From positions 89,646-153,645 of the forward strand of contig JAFYZR010000155.1 of NCBI GenBank assembly GCA_017557345.1: a stretch of 64,000 nucleotides of DNA, given 5' to 3'. Below, one piece after another: positions 25,814 to 35,276 of the stretch. The notes below the pieces were generated by a model, which worked only from the letters and a program-made list of their open reading frames with translations, ran no database searches and was not told the origin of the DNA. The DNA is from Paludibacteraceae bacterium (lineage in GTDB: Bacteria > Bacteroidota > Bacteroidia > Bacteroidales > Paludibacteraceae). The translations under genes and the position numbers were made by a program. The first letter of the stretch is position 1; every line of letters starts with the position of its first letter.

Positions 25814-27457
25814 GTAGAGGAATCGTTTGATGGAACGCTTAGGCGTTTTCTCGAATGGCTTGTCTTGCACTTCGATATTCGAAACCTTACTGTAGGAAGG
25901 AATAAGGCTGTTGAGTTTCTGCAGGTTAGCCTTCATGATGGCTTGTATCTGCTCGATCGTCATACGCTTGGTGAGTGTTTCATCCGGGAACACAAGAGCC
26001 ACCAGTTTGCCTTCTCTCTCCACGATAAGCGATTCGCCTACTGCCTCTTGGTTATTGAGTTTATCCTCAATCTCTTCAGGGTAAATGTTTTGTCCGGATG
26101 CACCAAGGAACATCGTTTTGCAGCGGCCTTTGATGTATATATTCTTATGCCTGTCAAGTCGTCCAAGGTCGCCCGTCCGTAACCAGCCATCCTCTGTGAA
26201 AGCGGCTTTGGTGGCTTTCGGGTTCTTGTAATAGCCTAACATCACATTCTCGCCTTTGACGAGTATTTCTCCTATGCCGGCTTTATTGGGTTCATCGATC
26301 TTAACATCCATGTTCATGACAGGCACACCTCCGGAGCGGGCTTTGAAGTACCTAGGCGGATTACCTCCGATTAGCGGACCGCATTCGGTCATACCGTAAC
26401 CAATGGACAGCGGGAAATGAATATCCATCAGACACTTCTCTACCACAGGATTCATAGCCGCGCCACCGCAAATGAAATAACGTAACTTACCGCCGAATGC
26501 CTTGCGAAGACCGGTCTTTACGCGGTTTTTAAGGATGGCTCCAATGCCCGGTGTGTGCCAGAACATACGAATTACCCATTTGCTGAGTAGCGGATCGAGT
26601 TTGGTCTTGTAGATCTTCTCGATAACTAGCGGAACAGTTACAACGAGATACGGCTGTACTTCATCGAGTGCCTTAAGAAGGATAGACGGAGTAGGCGATT
26701 TGGTCAGGAAATAGATGTGCGTTCCGGAGCAGAGCGGGTAGAGTAGTTCGCATACCTGGCCAAACATATGTGCTAACGGCAACATAGAGACAAGGCGTTG
26801 ACCCGGATCGACAGGCAACATCTTCATGCCTACTTCCACATTATTGCTCAGAGAACGGCCGTTAAGCATCACGCCTTTCGGCGAACCCGTTGAACCGGAA
26901 GTATAATTAATGAGCGAGAGTGGCTCCGGATCGGCTGAGAAATAGACGTCCTCGGCTTCTATGCCATGCGGATATTTGGTCTCGAATTCCTCGGCGACGG
27001 CTTCCCATAACTCTTCATTACTTTTCGCCAACTGTTCTCCTTTATACAGGATATACCAATTCTCGAGAGAAACAACGGCTTTGAGTTTGGCAGGCAGTTT
27101 TTGGTGTTGTAAGTCCTTCCATACATACGGCCCGACAAAGAGCAATTCGCTATCGGAATGATCCAATAAGTGCGCTACATCATTTGCCGTAAAATCCTGT
27201 AATATACTGACGCAAACACCTTCGTAAGCAGCAATGGCCAGATAAGCAACTGCCCAGTTGGCGCAATTTCGCCCGCAGAGAGCTATCTTATCACCGCGTT
27301 TGAGTCCCAACTGCTCAAAAAGCATATGGAGACGTACCATTTCTGTTGCTAACTCGCCGAAAGTGTACTCGTGATCTTCGTTGTAATCGGTTAATGCCGC
27401 GTCGTTCCATTGATGTGACATCACCTCTGTCAGATATTGTAAAAAATGCTTTGTCAT
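25808..27457 (-). CDS. Long-chain fatty acid-CoA ligase-like AMP-binding protein (paralog 1)
   Basis: This adenylate-forming enzyme is predicted to activate fatty acids to acyl-CoA, releasing PPi. It has INYTSGSTGSPKGVML (P-loop), YGMTECGPLIGG, WLRTGDLGRLD and the C-terminal catalytic-Lys region EKTPKRSIKRFLYK. The start at 27457 (MTKHFLQYLTEVM) is chosen because the promoter box at 27500-27493 lies downstream of the longer in-frame start at 27523; the result is 549 aa, the same length as the second ligase at 27861-29510, to which it is clearly paralogous along its whole length. Chain-length preference is unknown. Confidence 0.88.
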   Translation of the reverse strand: MTKHFLQYLTEVMSHQWNDAALTDYNEDHEYTFGELATEMVRLHMLFEQLGLKRGDKIALCGRNCANWAVAYLAIAAYEGVCVSILQDFTANDVAHLLDHSDSELLFVGPYVWKDLQHQKLPAKLKAVVSLENWYILYKGEQLAKSNEELWEAVAEEFETKYPHGIEAEDVYFSADPEPLSLINYTSGSTGSPKGVMLNGRSLSNNVEVGMKMLPVDPGQRLVSMLPLAHMFGQVCELLYPLCSGTHIYFLTKSPTPSILLKALDEVQPYLVVTVPLVIEKIYKTKLDPLLSKWVIRMFWHTPGIGAILKNRVKTGLRKAFGGKLRYFICGGAAMNPVVEKCLMDIHFPLSIGYGMTECGPLIGGNPPRYFKARSGGVPVMNMDVKIDEPNKAGIGEILVKGENVMLGYYKNPKATKAAFTEDGWLRTGDLGRLDRHKNIYIKGRCKTMFLGASGQNIYPEEIEDKLNNQEAVGESLIVEREGKLVALVFPDETLTKRMTIEQIQAIMKANLQKLNSLIPSYSKVSNIEVQDKPFEKTPKRSIKRFLYK

Positions 27458-27492
27458 ATTCAATCCAATTTTATCTTCACACCTTTGCGGCG

Positions 27493-27523
27493 CAAAGGTA
27501 CTGCTTTTTTTTGACATATGCAA
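27493..27523 (-). promoter_or_regulatory. Promoter of acyl-CoA ligase paralog 1
   Basis: Minus strand: TTG 27523-27521, 20 nt, TACCTTTG 27500-27493. Upstream of it, at 27524-27640, the sequence is AT-rich with no gene. The rest of the 403-bp gap (27458-27860) holds the 11-bp array and two inverted repeats. Confidence 0.85.
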
Positions 27524-27639
27524 ATTTTTCTATCTAAAATAGAGATGTTCTAAAAAAATGACACATTTTAAACATTTTTGTACTAACTCTCCTGTATTAT
27601 ATACTACGTATATAATACTAACGAAATCACATGCAAAAA

Positions 27640-27694
27640 TTAGTGCGTGATTAGTGCGTGATAAGTGCGCTATTAGTGCGCGATAAGTGCGTTA
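27640..27694. repeat. 11-bp tandem array, unit TTAGTGCGTGA, five copies
   Basis: Units of exactly 11 bp start at 27640, 27651, 27662, 27673 and 27684. The first two are identical (TTAGTGCGTGA); the others keep the core AGTGCG and vary at the ends (for example TAAGTGCGCTA). The unit is unrelated in sequence to the TCGG-type arrays but has the same period. It sits between the two acyl-CoA ligase genes, upstream of the promoter of the first. Confidence 0.9.
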
Positions 27695-27828
27695 TTCTCG
27701 GTGGCAAGTAAAGGACAAAAGGCATTAAAACACATATCACAAAAAACAAGCGCGTAGCTTCCCAGTCACGCGCATGTCTCGATTCCCGAAGGAATCCAAT
27801 CTACTTACTCACTTAATTATTTACAGAA

Positions 27829-27853
27829 CGTTATGGTTACTCACGCCATAACG
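27829..27853. repeat. Inverted repeat just after acyl-CoA ligase paralog 2
   Basis: Perfect arms CGTTATGG and CCATAACG with a nine-base loop lie 8 bp beyond the ligase stop codon. A second pair, ACGTTATT and AATAACGT, overlaps the stop itself (27858-27879). There is no T-run on the minus side, so a classical terminator is doubtful; a transcript-end stem is plausible. Confidence 0.5.
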
Positions 27854-27860
27854 ATGGACG

Positions 27861-29510
27861 TTATTTGTATAAATAACGTTTGATTGAGCGCTTAGGAGTC
27901 TTTTCAAACTCAGAAGCAACTAATTCTATAGCACTAATCTGACTATACTGTGGCAGGTCTTTGTTAACCGCTACGCGGTTTTCCTCCATCTGTTGTGTCA
28001 GAGTCTTGGTTCCTAATAATTTCTTTCCTTCATTCGAAGTGTCCGGGAATACAAGTGCAACAAGCTTATGATCGCGGTCTACAACAATTGACTCAACAAC
28101 GCATGGCATCGAATTCAGTTTGTCCTCCAGCTCTTCCGGGTAAATATTCTGTCCGGAAGCACCAAGAATCATGTTCTTTGAACGTCCGTGGATAAAGATA
28201 TTTCCTTCTTTATCGAGAACACCCAGGTCACCGGTACGCATCCAACCGTCTTCCGTAAATGCAGCCTTGGTGGCCTCTTCGTTCTTATAGTAACCACGCA
28301 TGACGTTAATACCTTTTACTTGGATTTCTCCGTCTTTGCTTGTCGGGTCTTCGCTATCAATACGTACATGGCATTGTGGCAACTGCTTACCACAGCTATG
28401 GAAAACATAATTGAACCAATCTTCATAACTGATAAGCGGTCCGCATTCCGTCATTCCATAACCTACGCAATACTGATATTTAATATCATGAAGCACTTGT
28501 TCTACTTCTCCGTTAAGAGCTGCACCTCCGATGATCAGGTAACGGAGTTGGCCACCGAACATCTTATCCAGACCTTCTTTAACCTTACCGCGTACCACGC
28601 GTTTCATTCCCGGAGTTCTCCAGAGTACTTTCATCAGCGGGCTGCTAATCTTGGGCAGAACACCTTTCTTGATAATTTTCTCAACTACCAATGGCACAGT
28701 TAAAATCATGAATGGTTTTACTTGTGCGAAAGCCTTCATAAGAACGGTTGGGGTAGGCGCTTGCGTCAAGAAGAACACTTGTGCTCCCTCGCAGATCTGA
28801 TAAAGGAACTCGAACATCAAACCGAACATATGTGCGATAGGTAACATCGACAGCACTTTATCTCCTTTTTGATGAGGTATGCGCGTGTGCGCAAACTCTA
28901 CGTTACCGCTCAGGTTCAGATGAGTCAGCATAACGCCTTTCGGGTTGCCTGTTGAACCGGAAGTATAGTTGAGTACGGCCAAATCGTCGTAGTTATCCGT
29001 AGGATAATTGACATCTTTAAGCGATACGCCATTCGGATATGCTTTCTTAAAGGCTGCTTCTGCGCCTTCGTATTTCTTGCGGAACTTGTCATCTGCTTCT
29101 ACAATCGACATCTCGTCCATAAAGATTGTAGCTTTCAGTCCCTTCATCTGAGTTGGGTCAATCTTTCTCTTTACGTTCGGTCCTACATAAAGCAGCACAG
29201 CTTCGGAGTGATCTACTAATGAATAAATGCCCTCTGCGGTAAAATCAGGTAAAATACTAACGACCACCGCTTTGTAGCTCTCAATGGCGAGGAATAAAAG
29301 TCCCCAGTTGGCGCAGTTACGTCCGCAAAGCGCAATCTTGTCGCCTTCTTTAATTCCTAATTGTTTCCAAGTAACATGCAGTTTGGCAATTGCAGCTGCT
29401 AATTCAGCATACGTGTATTTGTTTTCACCATCCAGGTCGGTCATTGCTAAATCATCCCAGTTGGTGTGCATTGTTTCTTGTAAGTAAGAAAGGTAATGTT
29501 TGGTTGCCAT
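27861..29510 (-). CDS. Long-chain fatty acid-CoA ligase-like AMP-binding protein (paralog 2)
   Basis: This adenylate-forming acyl-CoA ligase has 549 aa. LNYTSGSTGNPKGVML, GYGMTECGPLISY, GWMRTGDLGVLDKEGNIFIHG and the C-terminal EKTPKRSIKRYLYK are intact. It is a tandem paralog of the gene at 25808-27457, with near-identical motifs throughout. Its promoter region holds a palindrome next to a TetR-family gene, so fatty-acid-responsive control is likely. The leader from the -7 box to the ATG is about 50 nt. Confidence 0.9.
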   Translation of the reverse strand: MATKHYLSYLQETMHTNWDDLAMTDLDGENKYTYAELAAAIAKLHVTWKQLGIKEGDKIALCGRNCANWGLLFLAIESYKAVVVSILPDFTAEGIYSLVDHSEAVLLYVGPNVKRKIDPTQMKGLKATIFMDEMSIVEADDKFRKKYEGAEAAFKKAYPNGVSLKDVNYPTDNYDDLAVLNYTSGSTGNPKGVMLTHLNLSGNVEFAHTRIPHQKGDKVLSMLPIAHMFGLMFEFLYQICEGAQVFFLTQAPTPTVLMKAFAQVKPFMILTVPLVVEKIIKKGVLPKISSPLMKVLWRTPGMKRVVRGKVKEGLDKMFGGQLRYLIIGGAALNGEVEQVLHDIKYQYCVGYGMTECGPLISYEDWFNYVFHSCGKQLPQCHVRIDSEDPTSKDGEIQVKGINVMRGYYKNEEATKAAFTEDGWMRTGDLGVLDKEGNIFIHGRSKNMILGASGQNIYPEELEDKLNSMPCVVESIVVDRDHKLVALVFPDTSNEGKKLLGTKTLTQQMEENRVAVNKDLPQYSQISAIELVASEFEKTPKRSIKRYLYK

Positions 29511-29566
29511 AAATGTTAAATTTTATTATTGAGTAAGTGAATATACACTTTTTCTAAAACCGAGTG

Positions 29567-29574
29567 CAAAGGTA
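29567..29574 (-). promoter_or_regulatory. -7 box of acyl-CoA ligase paralog 2
   Basis: TACCTTTG on the minus strand. No TTG is present 20 nt upstream; that position lies inside the palindrome at 29588-29599. A weak -33 overlapped by an operator fits a regulated promoter. Confidence 0.65.
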
Positions 29575-29582
29575 CACTGTAT

Positions 29583-29604
29583 TTTTTGAACGTTTGTTCG
29601 AAAA
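29583..29604. promoter_or_regulatory. Likely TetR-family operator
   Basis: An inverted repeat GAAC-GTTT-GTTC (29588-29599) is extended on both sides by T and A runs (arms match at 8 of 9 bases: TTTTTGAAC versus GTTCGAAAA). It occupies the -33 region of the acyl-CoA ligase promoter and lies just after the end of a TetR-family regulator gene. The size and position suit repression by a TetR dimer; the match of regulator to site is inferred from proximity. Confidence 0.6.
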
Positions 29605-29616
29605 CTGAATTTTTCT

Positions 29617-30207
29617 TTAAATTTTTAGCAATTTATGAAATTCTGAATATGTTTTTTCCAATAATGAAAAGTCCATTTGCGTCTGACCAAGTCCCGAGTC
29701 ATAACTGTTTTTGATGTGTGCAAACATAAGTGCGACTTGTTCACGATCTATGTCTCGTCGTATAAGGCCTGTTCGTTGGTCATGATAAATCACTTTCCGC
29801 CATAGTTCCAGCTCTTTGAGCGCCAGGCGTTGTGCTTTGCGATGTAGGGAAGGGAATTTGCTGTAAGCGGTAAACATAAGGTCATTGACATTACTCGTAT
29901 TTATCGCCTTTTCTTCGAAAGTCATCAAGGCTTCTTCCAAACTATGAAGATAAGTCATCATCGCCGCAATCATTTCTTCTATGCCGGCATCTTCACATAC
30001 GCTATTTAGGGCGCGTTGTTTGGGCTCCAGAAAATATTTCTCCATGCATGTCAGAAACAACTCGTCCTGGTCTTTGAAATAATAGTACAGCGTACCTCTA
30101 CCGATATCCAAGGCGAATTGCAAATCTGTAATACTGACGTTCCGGAAGCCTTTTAGAGCGTATAACTCCATGGCTTTGCGGATAATATATTCCTTTCTGT
30201 CTTTCAT
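29617..30207 (-). CDS. TetR/AcrR-family transcriptional regulator
   Basis: This 196-aa regulator has an N-terminal helix-turn-helix: KAMELYALKGFRNVSITDLQ then LDIGRGTLYYYFKDQDELF, the standard TetR DNA-binding domain at about residues 10-55. The C-terminal ligand domain is not classifiable by eye. Its ATG overlaps the stop of the TonB-dependent receptor gene (ATGA), and an acyl-CoA ligase with a palindromic operator follows, so a fatty acid or acyl-CoA ligand is a reasonable guess. Confidence 0.92.
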   Translation of the reverse strand: MKDRKEYIIRKAMELYALKGFRNVSITDLQFALDIGRGTLYYYFKDQDELFLTCMEKYFLEPKQRALNSVCEDAGIEEMIAAMMTYLHSLEEALMTFEEKAINTSNVNDLMFTAYSKFPSLHRKAQRLALKELELWRKVIYHDQRTGLIRRDIDREQVALMFAHIKNSYDSGLGQTQMDFSLLEKTYSEFHKLLKI

Positions 30208-32036
30208 AGCGAAACTGTTATACTAACTTGTCCGTGTGCACCCGGCATAAGTATTCCTCCATAGTCGTAATAATGCCGGTTTGTCATGTTTGTGCACTCT
30301 GCGGCTATGCGTATATGCGCTAACTCCAGATAAATACTTCCGTCAAGCAATAATACAGGCTGGAAAGGATTATCGGGTATGCCGTAAATATCCACATACG
30401 CGCCTTCACGTTGTTGCCATCTGAGCGACCAGGTTGCACCTACACATCCTTTTGACCAGATGTAAATGCCATGATTAACGGACAATACAACTTTATGCCG
30501 CAAATAGTCCAGATAATTGCTTTTTGCGCTTGTCACATCTAGTGATAGGGCAGTATAGGCATAGCGCACAGTTACATTGCGTAGCCAATCATTTAAATGA
30601 TAACTTGCTACCAAATCAATACCAAAAGCATCAACAGTATTCTGATTTGTGGCATGGTACAAACTATCTGTTTCATCATAAGTCCAATCGATAATATCCT
30701 GGCCCCATCGGTAATATAAATCTCCCGCGATGTGCAGGTTTCCTGCCTTTTCCCATACCCATGTATATTTGCTACCCAAAGATAACTGCCATGCTTTTTC
30801 GGCTTTCAGGTCAGTACTTCCTCGTTGTGCTCCGGCTTTGTAATACAAATCCGTCCACGTAGGCATGCGGAGCGAACGAGTGGCCGCGAGATAAACAGAG
30901 CCGGTTTTTAGAAACGAATAGCCAATGTTAGCCGCTCCTGAACCATACCAGCCGAACCAAGTATTGTAATGCCCTGCCACGCCTAATGAAGCAGCCAAAT
31001 CACGCCAAATAAAGTGTTGTTCGGCGCTCAATGTGGCTTGTGTACGGTTGTGCTGTCCCATGTTCGAGGAGTTTATGTATTCATTTTTCGTTTCTGCGCC
31101 AAACGTTGTTCTGCCTATCCGAGAGGCATAATGTGCGTACATAGCCGCTTGCGTATTATGTGTCCAATGGCGGTTGGTAATCGTTCCTCTATGCCATTCA
31201 TAGCGGTCGTATTGTCCACGATAAGCCGCTTGGGTTGTAAGTGACCAATGCTTATTCAATGATGTTTCGTAGCGCAAAGAAGCTATTATTGTACGTGTAG
31301 CATCGAATTGATCAATACTGGCAAACCCATAACCTGTGCCTAAACATGCGTCTTTGTATTGCGCTCCTATTTGTACGTCCAGTCCCTTCCAACGAGTCTG
31401 CAAATATACATTTGCTAATTGGTAGGCTGTATTCTCCAAGGCAGCACTCTCTTTCTCGTTCGCTTGCGGAGCATAATACCCTTCACTTCTTGCGTATTCA
31501 ACGGAAGAATTTATATGTACGTCTCCTCGTGCCCATGAACCTGTGAACAACGGATTCACATCACCGTTAGTGCCTGCACTTAGTTGTAGCGTATAATTGT
31601 CTTCTTGTGATGTGCGCGTAATAATGTTAATTGCCCCCGAAAATGCCCCTGTCAAATTTGCAGCAGTACCTTGCAGCACCTCTATTCGCTCAATAAGTGC
31701 CGGATTCATCGGAATATTTAGAGCATAATGACCTGTTTGTGCATCCAACAGACTCACACCATTGAGTAAGATTAGAACTTGATCAAATGTTCCACCGCGA
31801 AGACTCACATCGCTTTGCATGCTACTTGCACCGCGTGAACGGATGTCAATACCCGGTAAATATTCCAAAATATCGGCTAAATTAGTGATAGGAAGAGATT
31901 TTATCTCTTCATGGCTAATCTGTGCAACTAATCGGAAGACCTCTGATTGAACTTGTGCTCGTTCAGCAGTCACTTCAACTTCCTCTATTTGAAACGGCGA
32001 GACAACTAATAATATACTAAGCAATATAGAAAACAC
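30204..32036 (-). CDS. TonB-dependent outer membrane receptor
   Basis: This 610-aa outer-membrane receptor of the BtuB/CirA kind has a short signal sequence, the plug domain (ISHEEIKSLPITNLADILEYLPGIDI, DVSLRGGTFDQVLILLNGV, ERIEVLQGTAANLTGAFSGAINIIT) and a long beta-barrel rich in aromatic residues, ending in MPGAHGQVSITVSL. The start codon is GTG. There is no SusD partner and no CNA-B-like N-terminal repeat, so it is not a SusC-type glycan importer. The substrate is unknown; its position between a patatin and fatty-acid genes suggests a lipid-related ligand, which is inference. Confidence 0.9.
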   Translation of the reverse strand: MFSILLSILLVVSPFQIEEVEVTAERAQVQSEVFRLVAQISHEEIKSLPITNLADILEYLPGIDIRSRGASSMQSDVSLRGGTFDQVLILLNGVSLLDAQTGHYALNIPMNPALIERIEVLQGTAANLTGAFSGAINIITRTSQEDNYTLQLSAGTNGDVNPLFTGSWARGDVHINSSVEYARSEGYYAPQANEKESAALENTAYQLANVYLQTRWKGLDVQIGAQYKDACLGTGYGFASIDQFDATRTIIASLRYETSLNKHWSLTTQAAYRGQYDRYEWHRGTITNRHWTHNTQAAMYAHYASRIGRTTFGAETKNEYINSSNMGQHNRTQATLSAEQHFIWRDLAASLGVAGHYNTWFGWYGSGAANIGYSFLKTGSVYLAATRSLRMPTWTDLYYKAGAQRGSTDLKAEKAWQLSLGSKYTWVWEKAGNLHIAGDLYYRWGQDIIDWTYDETDSLYHATNQNTVDAFGIDLVASYHLNDWLRNVTVRYAYTALSLDVTSAKSNYLDYLRHKVVLSVNHGIYIWSKGCVGATWSLRWQQREGAYVDIYGIPDNPFQPVLLLDGSIYLELAHIRIAAECTNMTNRHYYDYGGILMPGAHGQVSITVSL

Positions 32037-32050
32037 GAATCCGCTTCCCT

Positions 32051-32983
32051 TTAATCCTCTAATCTCTCGTAACGATCCAAAGCCTCGTTCATTATTCGTT
32101 TTCCGTCTGCAATAATCTCCTCTGCCTTGTCAAAATCAAATGTGGTATAAGCGTATTGACGCATGACTGCATGAACATCGGGTGGAGTAAGACGCAAAGC
32201 AAGAAGAGTGTTCTGCTGGATTTGCATGTCACTCATCCGGTCAAGAAGGCTGACAAAACTAACTTTGCTGCCTAAATCCTTAGCATGGCTTTCACGGATG
32301 GCATCCACTCGTTCCCCTAAACGGCGTAGTTGATTTTCCACGCTTTTAGGCACAGGAATACCACGTGAAGTAAGATCTTTAAGCTTGCCCTCTACGTCAA
32401 TGGGTTCATACTCATTATTCATGGGTATTTTGTCCTTGCCACTAATGTCAGATGCTACTAAAATGTCTCCATCGGTCCGCTGAACCATATGTAATGGCAA
32501 TGGATTAAGAATACCTCCGTCAATGAGCAGGCGGTTTCCTATTTGTACGGGCTTAAAGAAAAGAGGAATGCTAATCGATGCACGGATTGCTTCAAAAAGG
32601 CTCCCTGAACGAAAAGAAACCTCATCTGTGCTAATCATGTCTGAGGCCACGATAGTGCAAGGAATATTGAGGTTTTCAATGGGACGATCGGGTACAATTT
32701 TTTCCAATTCCTTAATGATTCGTTCCCCCTTGACCAAAGAGTTGCTGCTCAGTAGATTAATATCAATCATCCTGAGAATAAGCTGCTTGTCTACTTGCAG
32801 AAACCATTCTTTGGCTCTTTTTAGTTCACCTGCTGCATACATTCCTGCGATGATAGATCCCATAGAACAACCGGCTATACTTGTTATTGTATAACCTCGT
32901 TCTTCCAGCGCTTCTATAGCCCCAATGTGTGCTAATCCTCGCGCTCCACCGGATCCCAGGACAAGTGCTACGCGCTTACTCAT
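32051..32983 (-). CDS. Patatin-like phospholipase family protein
   Basis: This predicted serine lipid acyl hydrolase of 310 aa has the oxyanion Gly-rich loop [18 protein letters not shown], the nucleophile elbow GCSMG with Ser near residue 40, and the dyad Asp in [11 protein letters not shown]. There is no signal peptide, so it is cytoplasmic, like RssA-type proteins. The ATG overlaps the gcvT stop (ATGA). Located with an acyl-CoA ligase and a TetR regulator, it may feed fatty acids to activation. Confidence 0.9.
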   Translation of the reverse strand: MSKRVALVLGSGGARGLAHIGAIEALEERGYTITSIAGCSMGSIIAGMYAAGELKRAKEWFLQVDKQLILRMIDINLLSSNSLVKGERIIKELEKIVPDRPIENLNIPCTIVASDMISTDEVSFRSGSLFEAIRASISIPLFFKPVQIGNRLLIDGGILNPLPLHMVQRTDGDILVASDISGKDKIPMNNEYEPIDVEGKLKDLTSRGIPVPKSVENQLRRLGERVDAIRESHAKDLGSKVSFVSLLDRMSDMQIQQNTLLALRLTPPDVHAVMRQYAYTTFDFDKAEEIIADGKRIMNEALDRYERLED

Positions 32984-34065
32984 ACAATCTTAGCAGGAAT
33001 GAGTTTCTCGCGGATTCGAATGTAAATAATGTTCTCTTTCTTAGCAAATGGTGTTTGGACGTATCCCATTCCGATGCCAACTTTGGTGTTGGGTAGCATA
33101 ATTCCGGAGGTTACATTACCTATATTATTGCCGGATTCATCGCATATTTCGTATCCGTTACGTGGAATAGCGCGCTCAAGACATTCGAAATGTACCAATT
33201 TGCGTTTCACGCCCTCAGCTTTCTGTTGTTTGAGGAAATCACGGTCAATGAAATCTTTGGCATCCAGTTTTGTAATCCAACCAAGACCGGCTTCTAATGG
33301 AGAAGTAGTATCATCAATATCGTGACCGTATAAGCAGTACCATTTCTCCAAACGTAAGCTGTCTCGAGCACCTAAACCGATAGGAGCCAAACCAAATGGT
33401 TTACCTACCTCGAAGAGCGCATTCCAAATCTCAATACCTCTTTCTGCAGGGAAGTATAGTTCAAATCCACCCGCACCGGTATAACCGGTGTTTGACAAAA
33501 TAACACCTGGCACGCCGGCAAAACTCCACTCACGGAAAGCATAATAGTCTATAGACTTAAGATCTGCATCGGTCAGGAGTTGTAACATTTCTGTGGCTTT
33601 GGGACCTTGAACGGCCAATTGTCCGTAGCGGTCGCTTGCATTGTCCAGTTTTATGTCTGCATCTTTGAATTTTTCCTCTTTAATCTTGTTTACCCATGCC
33701 CAGTCTTTGTCAATATTTCCGGCATTTACAACCATCAGGTATTTTGTGGTTGAGTACTTATAGATAATTAGATCATCTACTATACCACCTTTGCCGTTTG
33801 GCATGCAGGTGTATTGTGCCTTTCCTGCCGCGATAACAGACAAGTCGTTTGTAGTGATGTATTGAAGGAAATCGAGTGCTTTTTCGCCCTTAACCCAGAA
33901 CTCACCCATATGGCTGACGTCAAACACACCGACGCCCTGACGAACGATCATATGCTCTTGGTTTATGCCGGTTGGGTACTGAATAGGCATGTTAAAGCCT
34001 GCAAATTCTGCCATTTTGGCTCCGAGTGCGATGTGCACGTCGGTACAAGGAGTTGTTTTTAGCAT
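32980..34065 (-). CDS. gcvT: Glycine cleavage system T protein (aminomethyltransferase)
   Basis: GcvT transfers the methylene group of glycine from the H-protein to tetrahydrofolate. The 361-aa protein shows [54 protein letters not shown] and the folate-binding ALEAGLGW-type stretch ([14 protein letters not shown]). It overlaps pepT by 7 nt and the patatin gene by 4 nt. gcvP and gcvH are not in the window. Confidence 0.94.
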   Translation of the reverse strand: MLKTTPCTDVHIALGAKMAEFAGFNMPIQYPTGINQEHMIVRQGVGVFDVSHMGEFWVKGEKALDFLQYITTNDLSVIAAGKAQYTCMPNGKGGIVDDLIIYKYSTTKYLMVVNAGNIDKDWAWVNKIKEEKFKDADIKLDNASDRYGQLAVQGPKATEMLQLLTDADLKSIDYYAFREWSFAGVPGVILSNTGYTGAGGFELYFPAERGIEIWNALFEVGKPFGLAPIGLGARDSLRLEKWYCLYGHDIDDTTSPLEAGLGWITKLDAKDFIDRDFLKQQKAEGVKRKLVHFECLERAIPRNGYEICDESGNNIGNVTSGIMLPNTKVGIGMGYVQTPFAKKENIIYIRIREKLIPAKIV

Positions 34066-35264
34066 TTTTCTATGATTTTAATGATTACTTGCATTGCTTT
34101 TTCCATCGATGGAATCGGTAGATATTCAAATCGGCTGTGGAAATTTTCTCCGCCGGCAAAGATGTTAGGGCAGGGAAGTCCTTCAAAACTCAGTCTTGCT
34201 CCATCTGTGCCGCCACGGATGGGCTTTACAACAGGTGTAATTCCAACAGACTCCATGGCTTCTTTGGCCAGATCAATAATGTGCATTACGGGTTCAATTT
34301 TCTCTCGCATGTTGTAGTATTGATCGCGCATTTCAATTTCTACAGTTCCATCACCGAATTCACGGTTCACTTTGCGAACCAAGTGTTCCAATTCGCGTTT
34401 ACGGCTTTCAAAACGCGCCCTGTCATGGTCTCGAATAATATAACTGAGTGTAGTCTCCTCTACGGTTCCGTTCATTCCGATCAGATGATAAAAACCCTCA
34501 TAACCCTGGGTGTGTTCAGGTGTTTCCCAGCGAGGTAACATAACGGCTAACTGGTAAGCAATTCGCATCGAGTTAACCATTTTGTGATAAGCAGATCCAG
34601 GATGGACGTTCACTCCGTGAACGCTAATCTTACATGCGGCGGCATTAAAGTTCTCAAACTCCAATTCTCCTACTGCTCCTCCGTCCATTGTATAAGCCCA
34701 ATCGGCTCCGAAAGCCTTAACGTTAAAATGATCTGCACCACAGCCAATTTCCTCATCTGGAGTGAAACCGACACGCACTTTGCCGTGCTTAAGCTCTGGG
34801 TGCTGGATTAAGTATTCCATTGCGGTTACTATTTCTGCAATGCCGGCTTTATCATCCGCTCCGAGTAGGGTTTTGCCATCGGTTACAATAATATTTTGGT
34901 CTTTATAGCGCAAAATTTCCGGGTATTTGTCTTTGGAAAGCACAATTCCTTCACTCAACTCAATATCTTCACCGTTGTATTTCTCCACAATTCGTGGTTT
35001 TACATGCTTTCCGCTTGCATCAGGCGAGGTATCCATGTGTGCAATAAATCCGATAACCGGATGACCATCTTCCGTGGCAGGTAATGTAGCCATGATATAT
35101 CCGTTGGAATCGAGAGAAACATCGGTTAATCCGATGGATTTCAGTTCTTCTACCAGATATTTGGCGAATTCCATTTGCCCGGGCGTGGAAGGCACCAATC
35201 CGGTGTTCTCATCACTGGTCGTGCAAAACGACACATATTTCAAAAAACGATCTACAATATTCAT
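34059..35264 (-). CDS. pepT: Peptidase T (tripeptide aminopeptidase)
   Basis: This is an M20-family zinc peptidase that removes the N-terminal residue from tripeptides. Metal ligands are in [13 protein letters not shown] and [14 protein letters not shown], with [13 protein letters not shown], the dimer-region [11 protein letters not shown] and the C-terminal [16 protein letters not shown] also visible. The length of 401 aa is normal and there is no signal peptide. It shares an operon with gcvT downstream and a small lipoprotein gene 12 bp upstream. Confidence 0.95.
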   Translation of the reverse strand: MNIVDRFLKYVSFCTTSDENTGLVPSTPGQMEFAKYLVEELKSIGLTDVSLDSNGYIMATLPATEDGHPVIGFIAHMDTSPDASGKHVKPRIVEKYNGEDIELSEGIVLSKDKYPEILRYKDQNIIVTDGKTLLGADDKAGIAEIVTAMEYLIQHPELKHGKVRVGFTPDEEIGCGADHFNVKAFGADWAYTMDGGAVGELEFENFNAAACKISVHGVNVHPGSAYHKMVNSMRIAYQLAVMLPRWETPEHTQGYEGFYHLIGMNGTVEETTLSYIIRDHDRARFESRKRELEHLVRKVNREFGDGTVEIEMRDQYYNMREKIEPVMHIIDLAKEAMESVGITPVVKPIRGGTDGARLSFEGLPCPNIFAGGENFHSRFEYLPIPSMEKAMQVIIKIIEKC

Positions 35265-35276
35265 TTGGTATGGGAT

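Noticed and set aside
27458-27523. 22-residue N-terminal extension of acyl-CoA ligase 1
   Set aside because: The promoter -7 box lies inside it, so it cannot be transcribed from that promoter; the paralog lacks it.
27740-27815. Possible tRNA in the gap between the acyl-CoA ligases
   Set aside because: Short GC-rich inverted repeats are present, but no cloverleaf, T-arm GTTCRA or anticodon arm can be built.
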